Shown here piece after piece: positions 26,460 to 36,002 of a stretch of DNA of 64,000 nt. The notes under the pieces are model-generated. The model saw nothing but the letters and a program-made list of their open reading frames with translations. It was not told where the DNA came from and did no database searches. The translations under genes and the position numbers were made by a program. The stretch lies in assembly GCF_003574445.1 (NCBI RefSeq), contig NZ_KZ984555.1, positions 62,001 to 126,000 on the forward strand, written 5' to 3'. This stretch comes from Streptomyces sp. YIM 130001. GTDB taxonomy: Bacteria; Actinomycetota; Actinomycetes; Streptomycetales; Streptomycetaceae. How positions within the stretch are numbered: the first letter of the stretch is position 1; the number at the start of each line of letters is the position of its first letter.

Positions 26460-27466
26460 TCGACCTCTCCTGTCTTGATCAGCTGACGCAGGTAGTACAC
26501 GGCGACTCCGGACAGCAGGACGACCGTGATCAGGGCGATGGCGGTGCCCTGGCTGAAGGAGGTGGACTCGAAGGCCTTGGAGAACGAGTAGAGGCCGAGG
26601 GTCTCGTACTCGGGCTCGGGCTTGTTGCCGCGCAGCAGCCAGATCTGACCGAAGACGTTGAAGTCCCAGATCACCGAGAGCGTGGTGACCATGATGAAGA
26701 TGGGCTTGATGACGGGCCAGGTGACGAACCGGTAGACGCTGAAAGCGCTCGCCCCGTCCAACTGGGCTGCTTCTTCGAGCTCCTTGGGCACCTGGGTGAG
26801 CGCCGCGTAGAGGGTGATCACCGCGAACGGGATGGCGCCCCAGACGACCAGGCAGATGATGACCGCGAATCCCTGCCACGGGTTGAGGAACCAGTTGTGG
26901 CCGAGGAAGTCCTCGCCCGCGACCTTCGCGATCAGGGTGTTGAGCAGGCCGTAGTCGGAGTCCGCCAGCCAGCGGAAGACGGACGAGGCGACGAGCAGCG
27001 GCATCGACCACGCGGCGATGAGGGCCACGGTGAGGGTGAGGCGGACCCAGGTGGACAGCCGCTGCATCAGCAGGGCGATCAGCAGGCCGAGGCCCATGGT
27101 GAGCGTCACGCACACGGTCATGAAGAGCACGGTGCGCCCGGTGACGCTCCAGAACTCCGAGTCGCCGAGGATGTTGGTGAACTGCTCGAGTCCGACCCAC
27201 GGTGGGGACTCGCCGGTCCACAACTCGCGGCGCCCCATGTCCTGGAAGGACATGATCACCGTTCTGGCCAGCGGGTAGGCGTAGACGGCGGCGATCGCCA
27301 CGATGGCCGGCAGGATCAGCAGGTAAGGGAGGAGTCCGTTCTTCCCTCGGCCCGGGCGGCCCTTGCCGCCGCTCTTCGAGGGCTCGGGCGGCCGGGGGCC
27401 CGGTACGTTCGCGCCCCCTTCGGCGGGGGCCTTCGCTTCGACGGCCTGGGTGTCGGCGGCAGTCAC
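26456..27466 (-). CDS. dasB: Chitobiose ABC transporter permease
   Basis: 336 residues, MalF type, with a charged Pro/Gly/Lys-rich cytoplasmic N-terminus of about 45 residues before the first helix (GLLPYLLILPAIVAIAAVY). The EAA loop is KELEEAAQLDGASAFSVYRFV. Pairs with DasC to form the channel for N,N'-diacetylchitobiose. Follows dasA by 100 bases containing a hairpin. Confidence 0.93.
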   Translation of the reverse strand: MTAADTQAVEAKAPAEGGANVPGPRPPEPSKSGGKGRPGRGKNGLLPYLLILPAIVAIAAVYAYPLARTVIMSFQDMGRRELWTGESPPWVGLEQFTNILGDSEFWSVTGRTVLFMTVCVTLTMGLGLLIALLMQRLSTWVRLTLTVALIAAWSMPLLVASSVFRWLADSDYGLLNTLIAKVAGEDFLGHNWFLNPWQGFAVIICLVVWGAIPFAVITLYAALTQVPKELEEAAQLDGASAFSVYRFVTWPVIKPIFIMVTTLSVIWDFNVFGQIWLLRGNKPEPEYETLGLYSFSKAFESTSFSQGTAIALITVVLLSGVAVYYLRQLIKTGEVE

Positions 27467-27509
27467 GTGGCTGACCTTCCGTTTGTTCTCTGCACCGAAA
27501 GGGGCGGCC

Positions 27510-27541
27510 GGGCGGTGACCTGTGGAGCCGGGTCACCGCCC
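27510..27541 (-). terminator. Hairpin between dasA and dasB
   Basis: An 11-bp perfect stem (27510-27520 with 27531-27541) follows the binding-protein gene. Such hairpins usually hold back read-through or protect the dasA message, giving more binding protein than permease. Confidence 0.65.
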
Positions 27542-27566
27542 ACCGCCCGGGAGCCTGTACGGCGGC

Positions 27567-28868
27567 TCAGGACTCCTTGTTGATCAGCTCGTCGATCTTC
27601 CCGTCGGCCTTCTTCGTGGCCGAGTCCACGGAGTCGCCCTTGAGGATGTCCAGGAGCAGGTTCTCCAGGACCTCCTCCTTCTCGATCGAGGTCCAGCCGG
27701 GCGCGATCGGCGTGAACCAGGCCTCCGGCACGGCCTTCGCCGCAGGGGCGGTGGCCGGGTTCTTGGTCAGCGGCTCGAGCTGCTTGGTGTTGTTCGGCAG
27801 GATGTCCTTCGAGGCGAGGACCTCCTGGGACTTCTCGCTCGTGTACATCGAGATCCACTCCTCGCCCAGGTCCGCGGACTTGGACTTGGCGGTCACGGCG
27901 AGGTCGGAGCCACCGATGAAGGAGGGCAGCGGCTTTCCGTTCGGGCCGGGCATCGCGGCGACGTCGATCTTGCCCTTGAGCTTCGGGTTGGCGCTCTTGC
28001 CCTCGACGACGGAGCCGGCCTCCCAGCCGTTGCCGTAGATGACGGCGGCCTTCTCGTTGGCCACGACGTTGGCGTGGTCCTGCTCGTCCTTCGTCTGGTC
28101 GGCCTTGTTGTACTTCTTGACCAGGTTGATGAAGTGCTCGATGCCCTGCTTGGACTTGGCGCTGGACAGCGCGCCCTTCCACTCCTTGGAGCCCTCGTCG
28201 TACGTGGCGATCTCGCCGCCGTAGGCGTGGACGTACGACATCGCGGCGTACCAGTAGCGGCCGGGCAGGTAGAGGGAGGAGAAGCGCTTGTCCTTGGCGC
28301 TGTACTCCTTCTGGACGTCGTCCATCGCCTTGAGGAAGTCGTCCTCGGTGGTGGGGAGTTTGTCGCTGTCGGTGCCCTTCTTCACCATCTCCTTGTTGAA
28401 GACGGCCACGCGCGCGCCTGCGTAGTAGGGGACGCAGTACTGCTTGCCCTCGAAGGTGCAGGTGTCCTTGAGGCCCTCGATCCAGGTGTCGGAGTTGTCG
28501 TACTTCTTGGGGTCGATCTCGGCGAGCGCACCGTTGAGGATGTACTGCATGGTCTCGGTGTTGCCGAGTTCGACGACGTCGGGGAACTTGTCGCCGCCGA
28601 GCGCGGTGTCCAGCTTCTTGGCCTTGTCGGCCCACTGCTGGTACTGCACCTTGACCTTGACGTTCGGATACTTCTTCTTGAACTGGGCGTTGACGTCCTT
28701 CACCAGCTCCGGCCAGGTGCTCTGCGCGTCGACCATCAGCCACACGGTCACCGTCTCGTCGCGGTCCTTCGGGTCCTTCGACGAGTTGGAACTGCCGGAA
28801 TCACCACAACCGGCCACCGAGAACATCATGCCCGCGACACCGATCGCGGCTATCAGCTTGCGCTTCAC
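27567..28868 (-). CDS. dasA: Chitobiose-binding lipoprotein of the Das ABC transporter
   Basis: 433 residues from GTG 28868, with GAGGAGGG upstream. Signal peptide MKRKLIAAIGVAGMMFSVAGC ends in a lipobox with Cys21. The mature part is a family 1 solute-binding fold (AQFKKKYPNVKVKVQYQQW, KLDTALGGDKFPDVVELGN, VFNKEMVKKGT). Binds N,N'-diacetylchitobiose outside the membrane; mutants in S. coelicolor are altered in development. Two dre operators lie in its promoter. Confidence 0.94.
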   Translation of the reverse strand: MKRKLIAAIGVAGMMFSVAGCGDSGSSNSSKDPKDRDETVTVWLMVDAQSTWPELVKDVNAQFKKKYPNVKVKVQYQQWADKAKKLDTALGGDKFPDVVELGNTETMQYILNGALAEIDPKKYDNSDTWIEGLKDTCTFEGKQYCVPYYAGARVAVFNKEMVKKGTDSDKLPTTEDDFLKAMDDVQKEYSAKDKRFSSLYLPGRYWYAAMSYVHAYGGEIATYDEGSKEWKGALSSAKSKQGIEHFINLVKKYNKADQTKDEQDHANVVANEKAAVIYGNGWEAGSVVEGKSANPKLKGKIDVAAMPGPNGKPLPSFIGGSDLAVTAKSKSADLGEEWISMYTSEKSQEVLASKDILPNNTKQLEPLTKNPATAPAAKAVPEAWFTPIAPGWTSIEKEEVLENLLLDILKGDSVDSATKKADGKIDELINKES

Positions 28869-28953
28869 GCCACCCTCCTCAGGATGCTCGCAACCCCCCT
28901 GCCCTGCGCGTGACATACGCCAAGTACTGCCGTGGGGCCGGGATCTGGTCTTT

Positions 28954-28969
28954 AATGGTGTAGACCAGT
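28954..28969 (-). promoter_or_regulatory. dre operator 1 of dasA
   Basis: On the minus strand ACTGGTCTACACCATT, 14 of 16 to consensus, 86 bases upstream of the dasA start. This is the strongest DasR site in the window. Confidence 0.88.
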
Positions 28970-28977
28970 ACGGGGAG

Positions 28978-28993
28978 CTTGGCCTAGACCTTT
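28978..28993 (-). promoter_or_regulatory. dre operator 2 of dasA (weaker)
   Basis: On the minus strand AAAGGTCTAGGCCAAG, 11 of 16 to consensus, eight bases upstream of site 1. The close pair suggests cooperative binding by DasR. It also sits in the dasR upstream region, so autoregulation is possible. Confidence 0.65.
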
Positions 28994-29051
28994 AGGGGTG
29001 TCAAGGGTGTATAAGAGGGGGCGCACATCCCGTTACCGGACCGACACCTGA

Positions 29052-29969
<918 letters not shown>

Positions 29970-30224
29970 GGCCGCCCGGTGCCGGTGACGCGGGCCGATG
30001 ACGGTTCGTCACATCATTGCGCCATATTTCTCGCACCGATTAGGAACATTCCTCGCACAGGCATTCCCGAAGGCGATTTCCCGTACGGGTGAACGGCGTT
30101 GAGGTTCCTCTGAGCTTTCATTTGTGTCCGTACCGATATGCGGACGGGGGTGACTCCCTGCGAGACAGTCCTCTAGATTTCCAGCGCATTAATACCTGGG
30201 GGATCTAGGGGACGGAGCCCACCG

Positions 30225-32420
30225 ATGTCAGAGCCGACACCACCCACGACGACGCCGCCGGACGACGCACGGAGAATGACGCCCAAGGCCATCACCGGAT
30301 GGTCGCTCGTCGCCCTCATCGGCGCCGTGGGCTGGGCGGTACTCGCACTCGCCCGCGGCGAGGAGGTGTCGGCCGTCTGGATGCTCGCGGCGGCTCTCGG
30401 CTCCTACGCCATCGCGTACCGCTTCTACGCGAAGTGGATCCAGTACAAGGTCCTCAAGGCCGACCGCAAGCGCGCGACGCCCGCCGAACGCCTGAACAAC
30501 GGCGTGGACTTCCACCCGACCGACCGGCGCGTGCTCTTCGGACACCACTTCGCCGCCGTGGCCGGTGCGGGGCCGCTGGTCGGTCCGATCCTCGCGGCCC
30601 AGATGGGCTACCTGCCCGGCACGATCTGGATCGTGGCCGGCGTGATCTTCGCCGGTGCGGTGCAGGACATGGTGGTGCTGTTCTTCTCGACGCGGCGCGA
30701 CGGCCGTTCGCTCGGGCAGATCGCGCGCGACGAGATCGGCCCGGTGGGCGGTGCCGCGGCACTCATCGCGGTGTTCATGATCATGATCATCCTGCTCGCG
30801 GTGCTCGCGCTCGTCATCGTGAACGCGCTCGCCGATTCGCCGTGGGGCGTGTTCTCCATCGGGATGACCATCCCGATCGCCCTGTTCATGGGCTTCTACC
30901 TGCGGACGCTGCGCCCCGGCCGGGTCACCGAGGTCTCGGTGATCGGTGTCGCGCTGCTGCTGCTCGCCATCGTCGCGGGCGGCTGGGTCGCGGAGTCCTC
31001 GCTGGCCGACACCTTCACCCTCGAAGCGGGCACGCTCGTCATCTGGATGGTCATCTACGGCTTCGTGGCCTCGGTGCTTCCGGTGTGGATGCTGCTCGCC
31101 CCGCGTGACTACCTGTCGACCTTCATGAAGGTCGGCACGATCGTGCTGCTCGCGGTCGGCGTCGTCATCGCGCTGCCCACGCTCAAGATGGACGGCGTCA
31201 CCGAGTTCGCCTCCAGCGGCGCGGGACCGGTCTTCGCCGGCTCGCTGTTCCCGTTCGTCTTCATCACGATCGCCTGCGGCGCGCTCTCCGGCTTCCACGC
31301 ACTGGTCTCCTCGGGCACGACCCCGAAGATGATCCAGAAGGAGACCCAGGTCCGGATGATCGGCTACGGGGCGATGATCACCGAGTCGTTCGTCGCGATC
31401 ATGGCCCTCATCTGCGCCTGCATCATCGACCCCGGTCTGTACTTCGCGATGAACGCGCCGGCCGGAGTGATCGGCGACAGCGTGCAGTCCGCGTCCCAGG
31501 CGGTCTCCGACCTCGGCTTCAGCATCTCGCCGGGCGACCTCGCCCAGGCGGCCAAGGACGTCGAGGAGGCGAGCCTGCTGTCCCGTACGGGTGGTGCGCC
31601 GACGTTCGCGCTCGGGATGTCGGAGATCTTCGCGTCGGTGATCGGCGGGTCCGGACTCAAGGCCTTCTGGTACCACTTCGCGATCATGTTCGAGGCGCTG
31701 TTCATCCTCACCACCGTGGACGCGGGCACCCGGGTGGGCCGCTTCATGCTGCAGGACATGCTGGGCAACGTCTACAAGCCGATGAAGGACGTCAGCTGGA
31801 AGCCCGGCGTCTGGTTCGCCAGCGCCATCGTGGTCGGCGGCTGGGGCTACTTCCTGTGGGTCGGCGTGCACGACCCGCTGGGCGGCATCAACCAGCTCTT
31901 CCCGCTGTTCGGTATCGCCAACCAGCTGCTCGCGGCGGTCGCACTCGCCGTCTGCACCACGCTCCTGGTGAAGTCCGGACGCCTCAAGTACGCCTGGATC
32001 ACGGCCGTTCCACTCGCCTGGGACGCGGCGGTCACCCTGACCGCGAGCTGGCAGAAGGTGTTCTCCGACGACCCGGCGGTGGGCTTCTTCTCGCAGCGCG
32101 CCAAGTACCAGGACGGCATCGACGCCGGTGAGGTGCTGCCGCCCGCGACGTCGATGGACGACATGCACACCGTGGTCACCAACTCCACGGTGGACGGCGT
32201 CCTTTCGATCCTCTTCGCGGTGCTCATCCTGATCGTCCTCGCCGACGCCGCCAGGGTCTGCTACAAGGTGATCCGGGATCCGGCGAGCGCCAAGCTCGCC
32301 GAGGTGAAGTTCGTCGAGTCCAAGCTGGTCGCGCCGGACGGCATGATCCCGACCCAGCAGGAGAAGGCCGAACTCGCCGCGGTCGGCGCGAGGTCCGGGA
32401 CGGACGGGGACGCGTCGTGA
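30225..32420 (+). CDS. cstA: CstA-family carbon-starvation/peptide or pyruvate transporter
   Basis: 731 residues with about 16-18 membrane segments. The conserved N-terminal block RRVLFGHHFAAVAGAGPLVGP and FHALVSSGTTPKMI are family hallmarks. E. coli relatives import peptides or pyruvate. ATG 30225 follows GGGGATCTAGGGGACGGAG. No regulator is adjacent; the 255 bases after dasR contain no recognised site. Coupled to the next gene by GTGA overlap. Confidence 0.94.
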   Translation: MSEPTPPTTTPPDDARRMTPKAITGWSLVALIGAVGWAVLALARGEEVSAVWMLAAALGSYAIAYRFYAKWIQYKVLKADRKRATPAERLNNGVDFHPTDRRVLFGHHFAAVAGAGPLVGPILAAQMGYLPGTIWIVAGVIFAGAVQDMVVLFFSTRRDGRSLGQIARDEIGPVGGAAALIAVFMIMIILLAVLALVIVNALADSPWGVFSIGMTIPIALFMGFYLRTLRPGRVTEVSVIGVALLLLAIVAGGWVAESSLADTFTLEAGTLVIWMVIYGFVASVLPVWMLLAPRDYLSTFMKVGTIVLLAVGVVIALPTLKMDGVTEFASSGAGPVFAGSLFPFVFITIACGALSGFHALVSSGTTPKMIQKETQVRMIGYGAMITESFVAIMALICACIIDPGLYFAMNAPAGVIGDSVQSASQAVSDLGFSISPGDLAQAAKDVEEASLLSRTGGAPTFALGMSEIFASVIGGSGLKAFWYHFAIMFEALFILTTVDAGTRVGRFMLQDMLGNVYKPMKDVSWKPGVWFASAIVVGGWGYFLWVGVHDPLGGINQLFPLFGIANQLLAAVALAVCTTLLVKSGRLKYAWITAVPLAWDAAVTLTASWQKVFSDDPAVGFFSQRAKYQDGIDAGEVLPPATSMDDMHTVVTNSTVDGVLSILFAVLILIVLADAARVCYKVIRDPASAKLAEVKFVESKLVAPDGMIPTQQEKAELAAVGARSGTDGDAS

Positions 32421-32653
32421 CCCCGGGCGCCGAGGCCACCGCCCCCGCCACGACCGCGGGGCGCGTACGGCACTTCGCGAGCCGATTCCGTTACTACTGG
32501 CGGGAGTTGACCGGCGAGGCGACGTACGACCGCTACGTCGCGCACACACGGTCCTGCAGTCCGGGCGCCGAGGTCATGACGCGCCGCGAGTTCGAACGCA
32601 GCCGTACCGATGCGCAGGAGGCGGACCCCCGGGAGGGCTTCCGCTGCTGCTGA
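32417..32653 (+). CDS. YbdD/YjiX-family small protein, CstA partner
   Basis: 78 residues. RFRYYWRELTGEATYDRYVAHT and the Cys-rich end GFRCC match YbdD/YjiX, which is regularly encoded after cstA and needed for transport by some members. Its GTG overlaps the cstA stop by four bases, so the two are made together. Confidence 0.92.
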   Translation: MTPGAEATAPATTAGRVRHFASRFRYYWRELTGEATYDRYVAHTRSCSPGAEVMTRREFERSRTDAQEADPREGFRCC

Positions 32654-32681
32654 GCACACCCGGGGCACCGCCCCGACGGCG

Positions 32682-32719
32682 ACGGGCCGGGCGGCCTCCT
32701 CTCGGAGGACCCGGCCCGT
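32682..32719 (+). terminator. Terminator after the cstA operon
   Basis: ACGGGCCGGG (32682-32691) pairs with CCCGGCCCGT (32710-32719); the loop contains an inner CCTCC/GGAGG stem. Confidence 0.75.
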
Positions 32720-32747
32720 TGTCGTAGCCGTCCGGCAGAATCGGCGC

Positions 32748-33239
32748 ATGGACATCACCATCAGGCGCGCGAACCAGGCCGAGTTCGAGGCGCTCGGCGA
32801 GATCACGGCGGGCGCCTACCTCCACGACGAGCTCATCGACGGCGAGGACCCCTATCTGACGTCCCTGCGGGCCGTGGCCGACCGGGCCGCCGACGGGGAG
32901 GTACTCGTCGCCGTCGACACCGCCGGCACCCTGCTCGGCAGCGTGACCTTCGCGGCGTACGGGACGCGACACGCCGAGATCAGCCGGCCGGGCGAGGCGG
33001 AGTTCCGGGCCCTCGCGGTCGCGCACACGGCCCGCGGCCGGGGCGCGGGCGAGGCGCTCGTACGGGCCTGTGTGGAGCGCGCCAAGGCGTCGGGATGCCA
33101 CGCGATCGTGCTCTCGACCCAGCCCACCATGCGCTCCGCCCACCGCATCTACGAGCGGCTGGGCTTCGTCAGGACCCCCGAGCGGGACTGGACCCCGGTG
33201 CCCGGCATCGACTTGATCGCCTACCGCCTGGCGCTCTGA
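32748..33239 (+). CDS. GNAT-family N-acetyltransferase
   Basis: 163 residues from ATG 32748. ALAVAHTARGRGAGEALVRAC holds the acetyl-CoA loop and STQPTMRSAHRIYERLGFVR the C-terminal GNAT signature. Substrate unknown. A single gene ahead of the B12 riboswitch. Confidence 0.88.
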   Translation: MDITIRRANQAEFEALGEITAGAYLHDELIDGEDPYLTSLRAVADRAADGEVLVAVDTAGTLLGSVTFAAYGTRHAEISRPGEAEFRALAVAHTARGRGAGEALVRACVERAKASGCHAIVLSTQPTMRSAHRIYERLGFVRTPERDWTPVPGIDLIAYRLAL

Positions 33240-33299
33240 GTCCGGTCCGCGTGAACGCCACGTGACACAAGATGTGGGGCCTCCTTCGTCCAACCGACC

Positions 33300-33446
33300 C
33301 AACATGTATGCTCGTGCTCGCTGTCACGCCAGGGGAATCCGGTGCGAATCCGGAACTGTCCCGCAACGGTGTATGTGTGCGCATTCCGCGTGCCCATGAG
33401 TCCGAAGACCTGCCGACAGCGCACCCGGTCCGTCCGGTCCGGGTGC
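33300..33446 (+). promoter_or_regulatory. Cobalamin (B12) riboswitch with expression-platform hairpin, upstream of nrdA
   Basis: GCCAGGGGAATCCGGTGCGA and the B12 box AGTCCGAAGACCTGCC (about 33398-33413) are diagnostic of the cobalamin aptamer. A hairpin pairing 33421-33428 with 33439-33446 follows and probably stops transcription or hides the start region. B12 should turn the class Ia reductase off when the B12-dependent class II enzyme can work, as shown for S. coelicolor nrdABS. Confidence 0.95.
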
Positions 33447-33567
33447 CGACGACGTCCGGGCCTCGCGGAATGGGCCGGTGGACGCGGAGCGCCGCCCTGT
33501 CAGGCGGCGCCGATCCGTGACCCCATGCCTCCCGCGCGGCCCCGAGCCGAGCGAGGGAGTGCACCAC

Positions 33568-35946
33568 GTGACCATCGCGCCAGCCGATCCGTTTGCCGCG
33601 GTCGCCGAGCAGGTCGAAGACGCCCCGGGTACAGCCCTGTTGCGTACCCTCACCGAGCTGACCGCGGATCTGCCCCACACGGATCCCGGCCGGGTCGCGG
33701 CCTCCGCACTCAAGGGCCGGCACGCCGGTTCGGACGAGGCGGAGCTGCGCGACCTGGCGACGGACGCGGCCGCCGGTCTGATCTCCGACGATCCGGCGTA
33801 CGCCCGCCTCGCCGCGCGGCTGCTCACGCTCACCATCGCCGACGAGGCCGCCTCGCAAGGCGTGCGCAGCTTCACCGAGTCGGTGGCGACCGGACATCGC
33901 GAGGGCCTGATCGCGGACCGTACGGCCGAGTTCGCCGTCGCTCACGGCACGCGGCTCGACGCGCTGATCGACCCGGCCGCCGACGACCGCTTCGGCTACT
34001 TCGGGCTGCGGACGGTCTACAGCCGCTATCTGCTGCGCCACCCGCTGACCCGCAAGGTCATCGAGACCCCGCAGCACTTCATGCTGCGCGTCGCCTCCGG
34101 CCTGGCCGCCGACGGCTCGAACGCCGCGGTCGACGAAGTCGCCTCGCTCTACCGCCTGATGAGCCGACTCGACTATCTGCCGTCGTCGCCGACGCTCTTC
34201 AACTCCGGTACCAGGCACCCGCAGATGTCGTCCTGCTACCTCCTCGACTCCCCCGCGGACGAGCTCGACTCGATCTACGACCGCTACCACCAGGTCGCCC
34301 GCCTCTCCAAGCACGCCGGCGGCATCGGGCTCTCGTACTCCCGTATCCGCGCGCGGGGTTCGCTGATCCGCGGGACCAACGGGCACTCCAACGGCATCGT
34401 GCCGTTCCTCAAGACCCTCGACTCCTCGGTCGCCGCGGTGAACCAGGGCGGGCGGCGCAAGGGAGCGGCCGCCGTCTACCTGGAGACCTGGCACGCGGAC
34501 ATCGAGGAGTTCCTCGAACTGCGGGACAACACCGGCGAGGACGCCCGGCGCACCCACCACCTCAATCTGGCGCACTGGGTCCCCGACGAGTTCATGCGGC
34601 GCGTGGAGACGGACGGCAACTGGTCGCTGTTCTCGCCGGTGGACGTGCCGGAGCTCGTCGACCTGTGGGGCGAGGAGTTCGACGCCGCGTACCGCAGGGC
34701 CGAGGCGGCCGGGCTCGCCCGCAGGACGCTGCCCGCCCGTGATCTGTACGGCCGGATGATGCGCGCCCTCGCGCAGACCGGCAACGGCTGGATGACGTTC
34801 AAGGACGCGGCCAACCGCACCGCCAACCAGACCGCCGAACCCGGGAACGTCGTGCACTCGTCGAACCTGTGCACCGAGATCCTCGAGGTGACCGACGACG
34901 GCGAGACCGCCGTGTGCAACCTCGGTTCCGTGAACGTCGGCGCGTTCGTCACGGACGACGGCGCGATCGACTGGGAGCGGCTCGACGCGACCGTCCACAC
35001 GGCGGTGACGTTCCTCGACCGGGTCGTGGACATCAACTTCTACCCGACCGAACAGGCCGGGCGCTCCAACTCCCGCTGGCGGCCGGTCGGTCTGGGCGCG
35101 ATGGGCCTGCAGGACGTGTTCTTCAAGCTCCGGCTGCCCTTCGACTCCCCCGAGGCCAAGGCGCTCTCCACCCAGATCGCCGAGCGGATCATGCTCGCGG
35201 CGTACGAGGCCTCCGCCGACCTCGCCGAGAAGGACGGCCCGCTGCCGGCCTGGGCCCACACCCGGACCGCCCGCGGTGTCCTGCACCCGGACCACTACGG
35301 CGTCGAGACGCACTGGCCGGCGCGCTGGGCCGCACTGCGGGAACGTATCGCCGCGACCGGGATGCGCAACGCACTGCTCCTGGCCATCGCGCCGACCGCG
35401 ACCATCGCCTCGATCGCCGGCGTCTACGAATGCATCGAGCCGCAGGTCTCCAACCTCTTCAAGCGCGAGACCCTGTCCGGCGAGTTCCTCCAGGTCAACT
35501 CGTATCTGGTGGAGGACCTCAAGCAGCTCGGCCAGTGGAATCCGGCGACCCGCGAGACGCTGCGGGACTCGGCCGGATCGGTGCAGGGCCTCACCGCGCT
35601 GCCCGCCGAGGTGCGCGACCTCTACCGCACGGCGTGGGAGATCCCGCAGCGCGCCCTGATCGACATGGCCGCGGCCCGCACGCCGTACCTCGACCAGGCG
35701 CAGTCCCTGAACCTGTTCCTGGAGACGCCGACCATCGGCAAGCTCAGCTCGATGTACGCGTACGCCTGGAAGAGCGGTCTGAAGACCACCTACTACCTGC
35801 GCTCCCGGCCCGCGACACGCATCGCCCGTGCGGCCGGCTCCGGCGCGGCGGACACGGCCGCCCCTGCCCCCGTGCAGCCTGCCGCCGAATCCGACGCGGT
35901 CGCCTGCTCCCTGGAAAACCCCGAATCCTGCGAGGCCTGCCAGTAA
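33568..35946 (+). CDS. nrdA: Class Ia ribonucleoside-diphosphate reductase, large subunit
   Basis: 792 residues from GTG 33568. Reduces ribonucleotides under air with NrdB. An N-terminal ATP-cone-like/alpha domain precedes the barrel: MSSCYLLD and VCNLGSVN hold redox Cys, HSSNLCTEILEV holds the thiyl-radical Cys and Glu, and the tail ends SCEACQ, a CxxC that shuttles electrons from thioredoxin. Ala/Pro-rich linker before the tail. The stop overlaps an ATG by one base (TAATG). Controlled by the B12 riboswitch upstream. Confidence 0.95.
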   Translation: MTIAPADPFAAVAEQVEDAPGTALLRTLTELTADLPHTDPGRVAASALKGRHAGSDEAELRDLATDAAAGLISDDPAYARLAARLLTLTIADEAASQGVRSFTESVATGHREGLIADRTAEFAVAHGTRLDALIDPAADDRFGYFGLRTVYSRYLLRHPLTRKVIETPQHFMLRVASGLAADGSNAAVDEVASLYRLMSRLDYLPSSPTLFNSGTRHPQMSSCYLLDSPADELDSIYDRYHQVARLSKHAGGIGLSYSRIRARGSLIRGTNGHSNGIVPFLKTLDSSVAAVNQGGRRKGAAAVYLETWHADIEEFLELRDNTGEDARRTHHLNLAHWVPDEFMRRVETDGNWSLFSPVDVPELVDLWGEEFDAAYRRAEAAGLARRTLPARDLYGRMMRALAQTGNGWMTFKDAANRTANQTAEPGNVVHSSNLCTEILEVTDDGETAVCNLGSVNVGAFVTDDGAIDWERLDATVHTAVTFLDRVVDINFYPTEQAGRSNSRWRPVGLGAMGLQDVFFKLRLPFDSPEAKALSTQIAERIMLAAYEASADLAEKDGPLPAWAHTRTARGVLHPDHYGVETHWPARWAALRERIAATGMRNALLLAIAPTATIASIAGVYECIEPQVSNLFKRETLSGEFLQVNSYLVEDLKQLGQWNPATRETLRDSAGSVQGLTALPAEVRDLYRTAWEIPQRALIDMAAARTPYLDQAQSLNLFLETPTIGKLSSMYAYAWKSGLKTTYYLRSRPATRIARAAGSGAADTAAPAPVQPAAESDAVACSLENPESCEACQ

Positions 35947-36002
35947 TGCCCACCCGTCGCCCGACCACCAGCCCTCAAGGACAGCGCTCCGCGCAGGAAG
36001 CC

